Source: Bdellovibrionales bacterium
GTDB taxonomy: Bacteria; Bdellovibrionota; Bdellovibrionia; Bdellovibrionales; JAMPXM01
NCBI GenBank assembly: GCA_005808505.1
Contig: SYLX01000136.1
Span: 1 to 64,000, forward strand
Length of the DNA: 64,000 bases
Reading direction: 5' to 3'
A program made the position numbers and the translations under genes. Positions 9,586 through 19,388 of the stretch are shown here, piece after piece (position 1 is the stretch's first letter; every line of letters starts with the position of its first letter). Under the pieces are notes generated by a model, which did not search any database, had not been told where the DNA came from, and saw only the letters and a program-made list of their open reading frames with translations.

Positions 9586-9967
9586 GAAAGTTCGAGATCT
9601 CTTCCATTCCGGGTTCGGACCGTGCTTCGGTTTGCAAATACGTATGAAGCCTTGCGTAGATAGCAAGGCGCCCGATTTCGCGCGGGTTGTCGCTCGTTTT
9701 GATCTTCGATTCGAATGCATCTTTCGGGAACCGCTGAGCTTGTTGAGCAATATAGTCCAAAACGTCTTGATGAGATTTGAAGTCACGCATCGTGACTTCA
9801 AAAATGATCGCCTGCAGGCCGTCCCGCAGTCCTGCAAAGAATTCGGTTTTGTATCTCGGCATGGTGGTGATGGACAAAGTTCCGCTACTCATTCGTTCGA
9901 GGATGCTGTTCATCTCGACGCATGACCGATGGATTCGCTCGATGATCTCTTTTTTGCTCGTTTCCAA
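9572..9967 (-). CDS. Hypothetical protein
   Basis: 131-aa ORF, convergent with the preceding gene; soluble, no recognised family. Confidence 0.6.
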   Translation of the reverse strand: METSKKEIIERIHRSCVEMNSILERMSSGTLSITTMPRYKTEFFAGLRDGLQAIIFEVTMRDFKSHQDVLDYIAQQAQRFPKDAFESKIKTSDNPREIGRLAIYARLHTYLQTEARSEPGMEEISNFLKKY

Positions 9968-10135
9968 ACGAAGCTCCTCATGTCGCGAGCTTTTCGTCTC
10001 ACTTCATAAGATCAATTATCCGGTTAACGCTGGGGAGTTTCAACGAAATGACGAAATTCTGGGAACTCTTCCGGAGTCTTGCATCCGTTCGAGACGCTAG
10101 CTCCGAACCAAAACGACGCACTCATGGTTCGCCGT

Positions 10136-10993
10136 TTACAGGTGCTCTTCTTGATAGTAACGAAGGCGGATGGCAGGCTGAAGCGTGGTGTGAAAGGCTT
10201 CCTGAACCTTGTATTTAATCTGCTCTTTCAACTGCTCAACGGATTCGGCTTCGAAGCGGAGGAACTCACCCTGTGCTTGAGCGACCACTCGTTGATTCGG
10301 ATAGATGTAAACGTTGATCGTCAAAGTATTGGCGACGGGATGAGAGCTCCACTCGTAGACAAACCACCAATGCGAAAGGGCGCCGAGGATGACGAAAACG
10401 TGGAAAATTTCGTGAGGCCCGATCACCCCCGTGATGAACGTGGGCCATCGGATGAAGTCGAAAAATCCCCCGATGGAGTAGAAGATTCCTCCGGCTAAAA
10501 GGAATCGAATACTCCGATCTTTGAAGAGCCTAAAGAACTGCAAGCCGGTGATTGCGCCGAACCATCCGAGCCCAAGGAAAAAACTCAAGAGAAGCCACTC
10601 GGGAAACGAAGTAAAAAACACGACCTCTAAGACCAGTCCGGTAATGGCGAGCGTCCAGACAAGGCCGAGAATTCCCCACCTGAGTGGACCACGAAAGAGA
10701 ATGACGTGGATGGGCGTAAAAGTTCCGGCGATCAAAACCCAAATTCCGGCGTGATCGAGTCTCTGCAAGACGTCTCGAGCAGCGCCTCCCCTTTCGAGAA
10801 GGTGAAACACTCCGCTCATCGAAAACAAGAAGACTAAAGTAAAAGTAAAGACCATCAGCGAAGCGACACGCGCTGAGTTCCCTCTTCCCTTGAGATAAAG
10901 ATATCGACCGCCCACGAGTGCGGTGACGGCCGCGAGGAGATGGGTCCAGCTGCTGATCGGATCGGCAAAGCCAGGGATCGGGATGGGATTCAT
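10136..10993 (-). CDS. Hemolysin III/PAQR (TrhA) family membrane protein with C-terminal extension
   Basis: ADPISSWTHLLAAVTALVG...LERGGAARDVLQRLDHAGIWVLIAGTFTPIH...PHEIFHVFVILGALSHWW: Hly-III conserved positions. Confidence 0.85.
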   Translation of the reverse strand: MNPIPIPGFADPISSWTHLLAAVTALVGGRYLYLKGRGNSARVASLMVFTFTLVFLFSMSGVFHLLERGGAARDVLQRLDHAGIWVLIAGTFTPIHVILFRGPLRWGILGLVWTLAITGLVLEVVFFTSFPEWLLLSFFLGLGWFGAITGLQFFRLFKDRSIRFLLAGGIFYSIGGFFDFIRWPTFITGVIGPHEIFHVFVILGALSHWWFVYEWSSHPVANTLTINVYIYPNQRVVAQAQGEFLRFEAESVEQLKEQIKYKVQEAFHTTLQPAIRLRYYQEEHL

Positions 10994-11068
10994 GGAAGTA
11001 GTGTTCCCGGACTTTGCAGGGAACTCAAGTTCGTTGCATGTCAGGTTTGGATTGCCGCGATAGGGCCA

Positions 11069-14035
11069 TCACTCAAAGAGCCCGGCTAAGTCGTCGACGC
11101 TTAAGCTCCGTAGGAGAGAGCTGTCTTCGTTGATGACGGCTTCCGCCAGCGACCGCTTTTGTGCTTGCAGCTTCATGATCTTCTCTTCAATCGTGCCGCG
11201 CGCGATCAAGCGGTAAGCCATCACCTTTTGCTTTTGCCCCATGCGGTAAGCACGATCGATCGCTTGAGCTTCAATCGCCGGATTCCACCAAGGATCGAGC
11301 AAGAAGACGTAAGAAGCCGTGGTCAGATTGAGACCGGTGCCTCCGGCTTTCAGACTGATGAGAAAGACCGTCGTTGAGGCATCTGAGTTGAAGCGATCAA
11401 CTACGCTTCCGCGATCTCGTGTTTGACCATCGAGGTATTCAAACTTGAAACCGGCTCTCTGCAAATGTGGCTTTAGGAGTTCAAGAAACGAGGTGAACTG
11501 CGAGAACACGAGGGCTTTATGACCAGATGACCGAATCTCCTCAAGGTGTTCTAAGAGCATTTCAAATTTCGCGCTTGAGCCTGCGCGCGCAGCTTCCTCG
11601 ACCAATCCAGGATGACAAGCCGCTTGACGCAATCGCAAGAGGGCCTCGAGCACCTGCATCTTCGAGCCACCGACGCCCTTTTCGGCAATCTGTTGGCGGA
11701 TCGATTCCTTGAATTGCTTGCGAAGGCGATCGTACAACTTACGCTGCTCCCCTTCGAGTTCGCAAACCAGAGCTTGCTCGGTTTTCTCGGGGAGTTCTTT
11801 GAGAACTTGTTTCTTCGTGCGACGAAGAATGAAAGGACTTAGCGCTATCGAAAGTCGATTCAGCGACTCTCTCGAAAGGCCGCTCATGCGGCCGTCACCT
11901 ACGGTCGCAACGACACTCTGAGGAAGCAGTCCTGGATTCGTAAACTTCATGAGTGAAAACAAATCGAGGAGCGAATTCTCAATCGGCGTTCCCGAAAGCG
12001 CGAACCTAAAGTTTCCTTTAAGCTGGCAGACAGCCTTCGCAATTTGCGATCCAGGATTTTTGATCGTCTGTGCTTCGTCGAGGATAATCGTGTCGAACTC
12101 AATCTTCTCGAAACGATCGAGTTCATTTTTGAGAATGTGATACGTCGTCACGACTACGTCATAATCGTTAGCACGCAGCATACCTCGCGTCGCGCCCGCG
12201 AAATCCAAGACGCGAAGTCGCGGACCAAATTTTTCGATTTCCGCAAGCCAGTTGAAAACCAAGCTCTTTGGCAAAACGACAAGCGACGGTCGCGGCCCCC
12301 CTCGAGGAACGGTCGCACGACGAAGCAAATAGGAAATGATTTGCATCGTCTTCCCTAGTCCCATGTCGTCCGCCAAGATTCCACCAAACCCGCTCGAAGC
12401 CACGGTCTCAAGCCATCCGAGTCCCTCCGACTGATACGAGCGGAGATTCGCTTTTAATTCACGCGGTTTTTCTGCTGCAACGGTTTGCAACAATCGACCA
12501 AGTCCATCAAAGACGGCGCGCGCTTCGGGGTCGATCTGCAGACCAGGCATCTCTCCGAAAAGAGGTTTAAAAAGGGGTATTGAAACTTTCTTGAATCTCA
12601 AAGTCCCGTTGGCTTCAAGACTCGCGCCGCGAAGAAGCAGTTCGATTTTTTTCAACCATTCGTCGCTGATGAAACCGATTGCGCCTGAAGGCAGATCCAG
12701 AAAGCGCTCACCCATGATGCAACTTGCAGCGAAACGCTCGAGCGAGATCACCTCTTGCGCAAACGGAAAGTGTGCCTCCAGGAGGAAATCGTCGCCCGCC
12801 TTTTTTAAAACGCCTGCAGGCTCATCAAGTGTTCGGACTGCGCGACCGTTGACTTCCATGATCCATCGATTCTCAAGCAAGTTCTGCGCAAGCTGCGGAA
12901 GTTCGGCTTTCTTCACAAAACCTGTGGAAGAAGACTCGACACCCTCGCTTTTGAGTGTCTTCAAAAAGGTACGCTCAGCTTTTTGATCACGCTTACGGCG
13001 CAGTTTTTTGGCCGCGTCGAAAACCACTTTTGCTTCGCTCGCGGGATCAACTGCCAAGCCGTCGTAATCAAAAGCGGCTTCAAAACGATATGCCGACGTC
13101 TCAGGGTCAGTTTGTACCTGCACAAAGCGGGCTCGGGCGATCGGTTGAGTCTCTTCAATCGGCCACTGCAACGACGGCGGAAGCTGCACGACCGGAAAAC
13201 CGGCTTCCTCGGCCGTGAGACAAACAAATTCGACTTCGTCCCTTCGCGGAACCGATAGACTTTGGCTTTGTAAACGCTTGGCTAAATCGAAGAAACGTCC
13301 CCAGGAAACTTGCGATAATTTTTCTCCCTTGAGAAAAAAGCCGTCTCGTAACAACAGAAGACCTTTTGTTTGGCGGACTAAAATCTTCTCGCGGCTTCGC
13401 TTTAAAATCGCATCGACGCGGAAAAATTCGTTCGACTCGGAACCGTCCTGAGATACGTTGAGTTGAAAACTCCAAGGCTCGTCGTCGAGCACGACGCGCA
13501 TCGGATCTTCCGGCTGAATAAAAAGCCGTCCGGCACGCACCAAAGTTAAAAGCGTCGTTTCGGTCAGAAGCGGATCAACTTCGAGGCTCGTCTCAACCGC
13601 TTTGATTGTCGTCAGTGTTTTTCTCGCCGTGTTGAGTGGACTCAACAACAATCCCAACAGCGCTCGATCGTCGTCATGAGAAAATTCGTCGATGGCGAGC
13701 GCATCGAAACGTGCGTTTTTCACGGCTCCCCAATCTCCGCTTTTCAGTCGCTCCTGATATTTCAAATCGAGGACGAGGCTCCCATTGAGGCGCGATTTTT
13801 CAAAATTGACGAAGTAGAGAGTTCGACGACTCGCCGGAGCGAGCCCTTTGGTTGCGTTGCCGAACAGAGTTGTTTTCCAGCCCGACATCGGACGGTCAGC
13901 CGCTAATTTTGCGGAGCGCTCGCCCTGTATTGAAATTGCGTTCTGCTGAGGAACAACATGCGCTTTCGTATCAGCGAATTCGTGGTCTGAAAATTTCATT
14001 CCGAAAACTATAACCTGCCCCTTGAAAAGGAGCAT
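11069..14035 (-). CDS. SNF2-family DEAD/DEAH helicase (988 aa)
   Basis: SYQSEGLGWLETVASSGFGGILADDMGLGKTMQII...IILDEAQTIKNP...LSGTPIENSLLDLFSLMKF...SLKAGGTGLNLTTASYVFLLDPWWNPAIEAQAIDRAYRMGQ. Confidence 0.95.
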   Translation of the reverse strand: MLLFKGQVIVFGMKFSDHEFADTKAHVVPQQNAISIQGERSAKLAADRPMSGWKTTLFGNATKGLAPASRRTLYFVNFEKSRLNGSLVLDLKYQERLKSGDWGAVKNARFDALAIDEFSHDDDRALLGLLLSPLNTARKTLTTIKAVETSLEVDPLLTETTLLTLVRAGRLFIQPEDPMRVVLDDEPWSFQLNVSQDGSESNEFFRVDAILKRSREKILVRQTKGLLLLRDGFFLKGEKLSQVSWGRFFDLAKRLQSQSLSVPRRDEVEFVCLTAEEAGFPVVQLPPSLQWPIEETQPIARARFVQVQTDPETSAYRFEAAFDYDGLAVDPASEAKVVFDAAKKLRRKRDQKAERTFLKTLKSEGVESSSTGFVKKAELPQLAQNLLENRWIMEVNGRAVRTLDEPAGVLKKAGDDFLLEAHFPFAQEVISLERFAASCIMGERFLDLPSGAIGFISDEWLKKIELLLRGASLEANGTLRFKKVSIPLFKPLFGEMPGLQIDPEARAVFDGLGRLLQTVAAEKPRELKANLRSYQSEGLGWLETVASSGFGGILADDMGLGKTMQIISYLLRRATVPRGGPRPSLVVLPKSLVFNWLAEIEKFGPRLRVLDFAGATRGMLRANDYDVVVTTYHILKNELDRFEKIEFDTIILDEAQTIKNPGSQIAKAVCQLKGNFRFALSGTPIENSLLDLFSLMKFTNPGLLPQSVVATVGDGRMSGLSRESLNRLSIALSPFILRRTKKQVLKELPEKTEQALVCELEGEQRKLYDRLRKQFKESIRQQIAEKGVGGSKMQVLEALLRLRQAACHPGLVEEAARAGSSAKFEMLLEHLEEIRSSGHKALVFSQFTSFLELLKPHLQRAGFKFEYLDGQTRDRGSVVDRFNSDASTTVFLISLKAGGTGLNLTTASYVFLLDPWWNPAIEAQAIDRAYRMGQKQKVMAYRLIARGTIEEKIMKLQAQKRSLAEAVINEDSSLLRSLSVDDLAGLFE

Positions 14036-14078
14036 GGCTAAAATTCTCTTCCGTGCGTTTTCCTACGGACGAGCCGAA

Positions 14079-14495
14079 TCAACGCTTCTCAAATCTAGCT
14101 TCCGGCTGGGCTGCGCCAGACTCGAGGAGCAAAATGCTTTTGATCCCTTCGTTTTGATCGTGGGCGACGCAGTCCCAGAGAAGGCTCTTTCCTTCAGCCT
14201 TCGCAACTTCGAGTGCTTGCGCGCGCACTCGATTCGCGAACTCATGGGTTGGGCTCGAGCAAGTGAACACCTGCTCATCTCTCTCGAATTTTCCGGCGAC
14301 GTAAGTCAATGCTGCCGATTGCTCAACCGTGAACGTGTCTCGAGAACCATCCGGCAGAGCACCCGACCAAGTCGCGTAGACCCCTTGTGGTCCAAGCCCG
14401 CCGCCACCCGCGAGCGGGCCGGCGAACGATGTCACAGGCGCGAGCAGAGCGCAGATCGAAAGCACACAAATCGAAAAGAGTTTTGAATTTTGCAC
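14079..14495 (-). CDS. Secreted hypothetical protein
   Basis: Signal peptide MQNSKLFSICVLSICALLAPVTSFA; contains LLWDCVA, compare LWNCVES in the next gene. Confidence 0.6.
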   Translation of the reverse strand: MQNSKLFSICVLSICALLAPVTSFAGPLAGGGGLGPQGVYATWSGALPDGSRDTFTVEQSAALTYVAGKFERDEQVFTCSSPTHEFANRVRAQALEVAKAEGKSLLWDCVAHDQNEGIKSILLLESGAAQPEARFEKR

Positions 14496-14614
14496 TTAGG
14501 CACCCATCGCTTTCTTTCGCATCCTGGTCCGCACCAATGAACGGTAACTAAATTATCAAACCTGCACCGATCGTTCTATCCCGTCGAAACGGGACGGAAA
14601 AATCTGCAGGAGTG

Positions 14615-15022
14615 TCAACGGTTCGGACAAATCAACGTCCCGATTACCTGGGGATTTAAGGGAAACATTTGTTCTTGAGAAATCTGCGCCGTCACGACAC
14701 CCGAAAATCCGCCACGCTCAATTTGAACGAGAATCTTTCCGTCGCCGCCGCGAGATTCAACGCAGTTCCACAGGTTTTGACCAGCTGTTGGAGTGTCGGC
14801 AATGAAGCTGCCATCCGGCTGGCACTTCAATGAAGTCACATTCTGGCCATGCACAAGCACACCTGAGAAATAAGCTGGGATAGCGGTGTTATCGATACGC
14901 AGTGAGGTCTCAACGCCGGATTCGAGGCTTCCCGCGCACTCAACCAGGGCAGAACCATCACTAACCGTTGCGAATGCATTGGGAGCAAAGGACAAGGTCG
15001 CAAAAAGAAGAATCGCTTTCAT
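14615..15022 (-). CDS. Secreted hypothetical protein, possible distant paralogue of 14079..14495
   Basis: MKAILLFATLSFAPNAFA signal peptide from ATG at 15020-15022. Confidence 0.65.
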   Translation of the reverse strand: MKAILLFATLSFAPNAFATVSDGSALVECAGSLESGVETSLRIDNTAIPAYFSGVLVHGQNVTSLKCQPDGSFIADTPTAGQNLWNCVESRGGDGKILVQIERGGFSGVVTAQISQEQMFPLNPQVIGTLICPNR

Positions 15023-15178
15023 TAAAGTCTCCACTTTAAATCGTTTTTGTTTTTCGTCGTCCAATTGAAACTCACCGAATCGACGAGATGATTTATACAG
15101 AGCGTCTATTGCCGATGCTATATGTTTGATATATAAATTAGGCTATCTTTCTAACTATTTTATATATTCGAGAACCAT

Positions 15179-15985
15179 GTGGAATCCGTTTTTAAGTCAT
15201 TGGAATATTTAGATTATCTTCTAAAATTAGTCGGGTTTCGGAGGTCCCGCGGTCAAACTCGCGCCGAGCTTGCAAACGCCATGGGCTGCCAGGCGGCCTA
15301 CTTCTCCCAAGTTTTGAAAGGGCGAGTGCATCTAACCGAAGATCACGGTTTGAAACTCTGTGAGTTCCTCGATTTCAATGATGCGGAAACTGAATACTTC
15401 CTCACTCTCTTAAGACTCGCGAGAGCCGGGACGCCCCAACTGACCCGCTACCTTCAACAAGAACGTGCAAAGCTTCTCGAGAAGAATAAGGAAGTCGAAC
15501 GACACGTAGCGGGTCGCAAACAAGGTGAACGCGATGAGATCACGTTCTACTACTCCTCTTCTTGGATTCCCTCCGTCATCCACATCGCAACAAGCTGTGA
15601 GGGTCTTCGAACTGCTTCCGCTATCGCCGAACGATTCGGACTCCCCGAAGATGTCGTCGAACATCATCTTCGCCAGATGGAAAAGTACGGATTGGTCGAA
15701 AGCGATAAGAAAAGCTGGCGACATAAAGGCTTCTCGGTTCACTTTCCAAAGGGATCCCACCTCGATACGCAGTTTCAAACCACCCGTCGCCTTTTGGCGA
15801 TGAACGCACTTTCGTTTCGGAGGAAGGATCAGCTTCACTATTCGGTCCTTTTTTCAACGGACGCAAAAACGCACGCAGCACTTCGCGAGATTTTGGTGAA
15901 AACCATCGACGATCTCCACCGCATCGTTGAGCCAAGCCCCGGGGAGGATGTGTATTGCTTCTGTATCGACTCGTTTCGTGTGTAA
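15179..15985 (+). CDS. TIGR02147 family protein
   Basis: 268 aa; TRAELANAMGCQAAYFSQVLKGRVHLTEDHGLKLCEFLDFNDAETEYFLTLLRLARAGT..., C-terminal ..EDVYCFCIDSFRV; AT-rich upstream region. Confidence 0.85.
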   Translation: MESVFKSLEYLDYLLKLVGFRRSRGQTRAELANAMGCQAAYFSQVLKGRVHLTEDHGLKLCEFLDFNDAETEYFLTLLRLARAGTPQLTRYLQQERAKLLEKNKEVERHVAGRKQGERDEITFYYSSSWIPSVIHIATSCEGLRTASAIAERFGLPEDVVEHHLRQMEKYGLVESDKKSWRHKGFSVHFPKGSHLDTQFQTTRRLLAMNALSFRRKDQLHYSVLFSTDAKTHAALREILVKTIDDLHRIVEPSPGEDVYCFCIDSFRV

Positions 15986-16211
15986 TCGAAGAAACGAAGA
16001 CGATAGGGATTGGGGCTAAGACTCTGCCGTCCTTCAGAAGGAAAAAACGATGACAATTCTTGCAAGGGTGAAAACTCGACAATACGTCGAGAATTAGCTC
16101 GCATTTACTGCATTAGACCGAGTGAGAACACCCAAAAACAATCCTAACTGGAAGCCAACAAAAGCCGGTGTTACACCAGGGCCAATTCAAGCAAAGCAAG
16201 AAGGAGAAAAT

Positions 16212-16565
16212 ATGAAATACGCTGCTTTTCTTACGATCGCCCTCTGGTCGTTCTCGAGCCACGCTGTTGAATTCAATAAACGCACGGCTCTTCCAGTTGA
16301 GCTCCAAGACCGAATCGCGGCCGCCATCGAGGAAAAATGCCCGAACGTGATCGCGGTTGTCGAAGCCAGCACAAAAGAGCGCGTTGAGATCACAGACCAA
16401 GGAACGCGCGATTCGTTCTTCACTTCGGTCTTTGAAGGTGACGTCATCCGTGGCAACGATCCATACCCAGTTGAAATCACGGTGCTCTCATCGAAGTTCG
16501 ACGTGTCAAACCCGGCGATCGATCCCCTTTCGATCGAATCGGTTAAAGGCTTGGCCTGCCGTTGA
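16212..16565 (+). CDS. Small secreted hypothetical protein
   Basis: ATG 16212 preceded by AAGGAG; MKYAAFLTIALWSFSSHA signal peptide. Confidence 0.65.
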   Translation: MKYAAFLTIALWSFSSHAVEFNKRTALPVELQDRIAAAIEEKCPNVIAVVEASTKERVEITDQGTRDSFFTSVFEGDVIRGNDPYPVEITVLSSKFDVSNPAIDPLSIESVKGLACR

Positions 16566-16580
16566 TTTCTGAACAATGCT

Positions 16581-16616
16581 GATCTCGACTCAATCAAGAT
16601 CGATTGAGTCGAGATC
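16581..16616. other. 15-bp perfect inverted repeat, 6-nt loop
   Basis: GATCTCGACTCAATC-AAGATC-GATTGAGTCGAGATC just downstream of 16212..16565. Confidence 0.7.
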
Positions 16617-16727
16617 AAGACTAGGCTCGGCGCCCGAACGAGAATCTAACGGATCCCGATCTTGCTTAAGTGAATCGCTTCTAGAACGATGGATGTTCCC
16701 CCCCTTCGAAAAATCGAGAGGAACTCC

Positions 16728-19163
16728 ATGTCCAAGTTATCAAGACTCACCCTAGGCAGCCTCGCCTTTCTGGCCATCGGTTCCGTTCAATGCGTTTCAA
16801 AACCAAATCCACCAATCCTTGGAACGCAAACTTCAACGACAGCGTCTGAGCGCAAAATCGCGTCTCTTTCGCAAGCCCGCTCCCTCGGTGCGGAGTGCCT
16901 CGCGCAACTCCAAGGCATACCGAAAGCGAATTTTGATTCGAAAACAGGTCGTCTCAACCAGTGGCCAAAGACTGAAGTCAAAGAAGCCTTCGAACATTGC
17001 CTCAGCGCTTACCTCAAAATCGATACGACAAATCCACCCGGCGATGTGGCGGCGGCTTATGAATTTTGGGGAGCGATCTTCGATGGTCTCGGGATTCCAA
17101 ATCAAGTCGTCGAACTCGACGGCAATCCCCAAAAAGGATTCGGACCGAAAGCGAATTTCGTCGCTTCACTCGCTCCAAGTCATTTGGCCGCGAACGCGAA
17201 TCCAACATATAACTGGCGCTCCCCAAACGGAGTTGAACTTCCAGACGAATCATCGATTCTCTTACTTAACCACGTCGACACGGTCCCTGTTTTCGCTGAC
17301 CAATGGACGAGTCCCGATCTTCCGTTCAGCGGAAAGATCATGCGCCACATGAGTAAAGAGTCCAAACGGGAGGAAGAGTACATCTTCGGCCGCGGAGCTC
17401 TCGACATGAAATCGGTCGGCATGCTGCAAGCTCTGTCGATGGCCCTTTTGAAGATCAACTCGGTCCCGATCAAAAACACCATTCACTTTTTGGCCGTGGC
17501 TGATGAAGAGACTGGTTCCTACGGAGCATGGCGTGCGCTTTTGGAAATGAAGGTCGGCGGCAAACTCGAAGCCCTCCGGCATGGGCGCGTTGTTTTGAAC
17601 GAAGGCGGCGCGGGAATTCAAAAGGGTTTTTACCCTGTCTTCATGATCGCTACTGAAGAAAAAGGTGGCGCGTGGATGCGTTTCCGCCATCCAAATTTCG
17701 CAAGTCTGGTGGACGCGTTGAAGAAAATGCGGCTCACGATGAAGCTTGCGCGCACGCCGAGCCAGGATGACGTCGCCGACCCATCGAGCGTTGCAAGTAG
17801 TGCGTCAGCAAGCCCTTCGGGAGCAGCGAACGTCCGCGATCTCTCAAGTGAGTGTTCGCTCGTAAAATACGTTACGCCGGGCGCTGCGGTGAACGTTGTT
17901 CCTTCGCTCGCCGAAGTTTCGATTCGCTGTGACCGCGCTCCTGCCAACTCTGATGCGTTCAAACAAATCCGCGCGGCTTTCGATGCTCCTCATCGCAGTG
18001 GTCATAAACACACGTCACAGATCACGAGCAACGGTGAGCTTGTTGAGATCAAAGTTTCGCTGCAGACCTCTGGGCACGGGTCCGTCGGTGCAACATCGGC
18101 TCTATTTATTGCTTTCGACAGCTTGGCTGAACTCGGACTCGTTAAGACTAACGAAGCGCTTCAAAATGTGAAACGCCCTTCGTTCAACGACTACCGCCGT
18201 ACGCCCGCTACGAGAGATATGTTGAAATCGCTGACTGCATCCTTCGGAATTCCGTTTGATTTGTCGAATTGGCTACTCGATCAGAAGAAGCTTGAGCAAA
18301 CCGGGCTTCGTCGGATCGGCCGCACGGTAGGATTCGAACGACTCTTTCGTACGGCTTGCTCATGGACGGCGATCCATTTCGAACCCGGTCAACCGAGCGA
18401 AGCGCTCGTTGATTGTCGGATCTCACATACTTGGGATGTGAAGCCTTCTCCCGAAGATCATGGGGCGTACTTCGTAACGGAACTGCGCAAGTTTCTTGGG
18501 GATTCGCAGCTCACGATCGAGCCAGAGTCCAGTTGGAATTTCACTCGAAGTTCCGCGGAAGCTTACGAGTACAAACTCATTTCACAAGAAATACGTCGTG
18601 GAGATTCGAAAGCCATCGTTGGTTCGATGCTTTTCCCGGCAGGCTCGGATTCGACTCTCTTCCGCGATCCACGTTCGGCTGGATTACGCACGCGCCCGAT
18701 GTTGACTTACGGCTTCTATCCCGTCGTTTTATCGCAAGAGCTTTCGGCTACTTTTCACGGCAGTGATGAAAGATTCCCTACTGCCGAAACCGATCGCGCG
18801 ACGAGGATACACTTCGACGTCGTGCGCGCTCTCGCCCGGGCAACTCTTTCGACTTACTCGCACGAAGAAGCTTCGGACATCGCGGTCAATCGCGCGCAAG
18901 TTGAAGCCGATTATTGCGCGACAAACGGATGCACCTTGCCGGAGCTCTCCTGCGAGACTTACGAAATGGCCGCGAAGCAGGAAACAGAAGTTTTCAAACG
19001 AAGCTTCTTGGCGGCCTTGCAATCCGAGCAGCTTGCAATCGATCTCAAGCTTTGTCGGTCAAAACTTCTACCCGCGAACTGTCATCCCCGCAAAGTTCTG
19101 CTTCGTCGCAAAAAAGCGGATTGCTTAAAGAGCGACCAGGCCTTCAAAGCGCTTAACAAGTAA
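16728..19163 (+). CDS. Large M20-family metallopeptidase, predicted lipoprotein (811 aa)
   Basis: ATG 16728 with AGAGGA upstream; lipobox-like AIGSVQC; LLNHVDTVPV, GRGALDMKSVGM, LAVADEETGSYGAW = M20 metal ligands and catalytic residues. Confidence 0.8.
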   Translation: MSKLSRLTLGSLAFLAIGSVQCVSKPNPPILGTQTSTTASERKIASLSQARSLGAECLAQLQGIPKANFDSKTGRLNQWPKTEVKEAFEHCLSAYLKIDTTNPPGDVAAAYEFWGAIFDGLGIPNQVVELDGNPQKGFGPKANFVASLAPSHLAANANPTYNWRSPNGVELPDESSILLLNHVDTVPVFADQWTSPDLPFSGKIMRHMSKESKREEEYIFGRGALDMKSVGMLQALSMALLKINSVPIKNTIHFLAVADEETGSYGAWRALLEMKVGGKLEALRHGRVVLNEGGAGIQKGFYPVFMIATEEKGGAWMRFRHPNFASLVDALKKMRLTMKLARTPSQDDVADPSSVASSASASPSGAANVRDLSSECSLVKYVTPGAAVNVVPSLAEVSIRCDRAPANSDAFKQIRAAFDAPHRSGHKHTSQITSNGELVEIKVSLQTSGHGSVGATSALFIAFDSLAELGLVKTNEALQNVKRPSFNDYRRTPATRDMLKSLTASFGIPFDLSNWLLDQKKLEQTGLRRIGRTVGFERLFRTACSWTAIHFEPGQPSEALVDCRISHTWDVKPSPEDHGAYFVTELRKFLGDSQLTIEPESSWNFTRSSAEAYEYKLISQEIRRGDSKAIVGSMLFPAGSDSTLFRDPRSAGLRTRPMLTYGFYPVVLSQELSATFHGSDERFPTAETDRATRIHFDVVRALARATLSTYSHEEASDIAVNRAQVEADYCATNGCTLPELSCETYEMAAKQETEVFKRSFLAALQSEQLAIDLKLCRSKLLPANCHPRKVLLRRKKADCLKSDQAFKALNK

Positions 19164-19172
19164 ATAGCTCCA

Positions 19173-19221
19173 CTGGTCTGTAGGTCGCGGACGCTTTGAG
19201 CATCTACGACCGTCAGACCAG
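19173..19221. terminator. Imperfect hairpin after M20 peptidase gene
   Basis: CTGGTCTGtaGGTCG...CGACCgtCAGACCAG; no clear T-tract. Confidence 0.4.
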
Positions 19222-19388
19222 CATCGCTTGAAGCAGGACGTTCGTCCATTCCCAGCTCCTCATCGCCATATCAGGTCCCATTCACCTTTGCAGGCGTCTA
19301 GGGTTTAGTGAGGAGTGAACAAATCAAATTGACTGAATTGCTTCGGTTTTCAACGATTGAAGAAGCTTATGCAGTGAGGAAGACCGCT

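Noticed and set aside
15410-16082. Minus-strand ORFs of 142 and 153 aa
   Set aside because: Antisense to the TIGR02147 gene; no RBS or family support.
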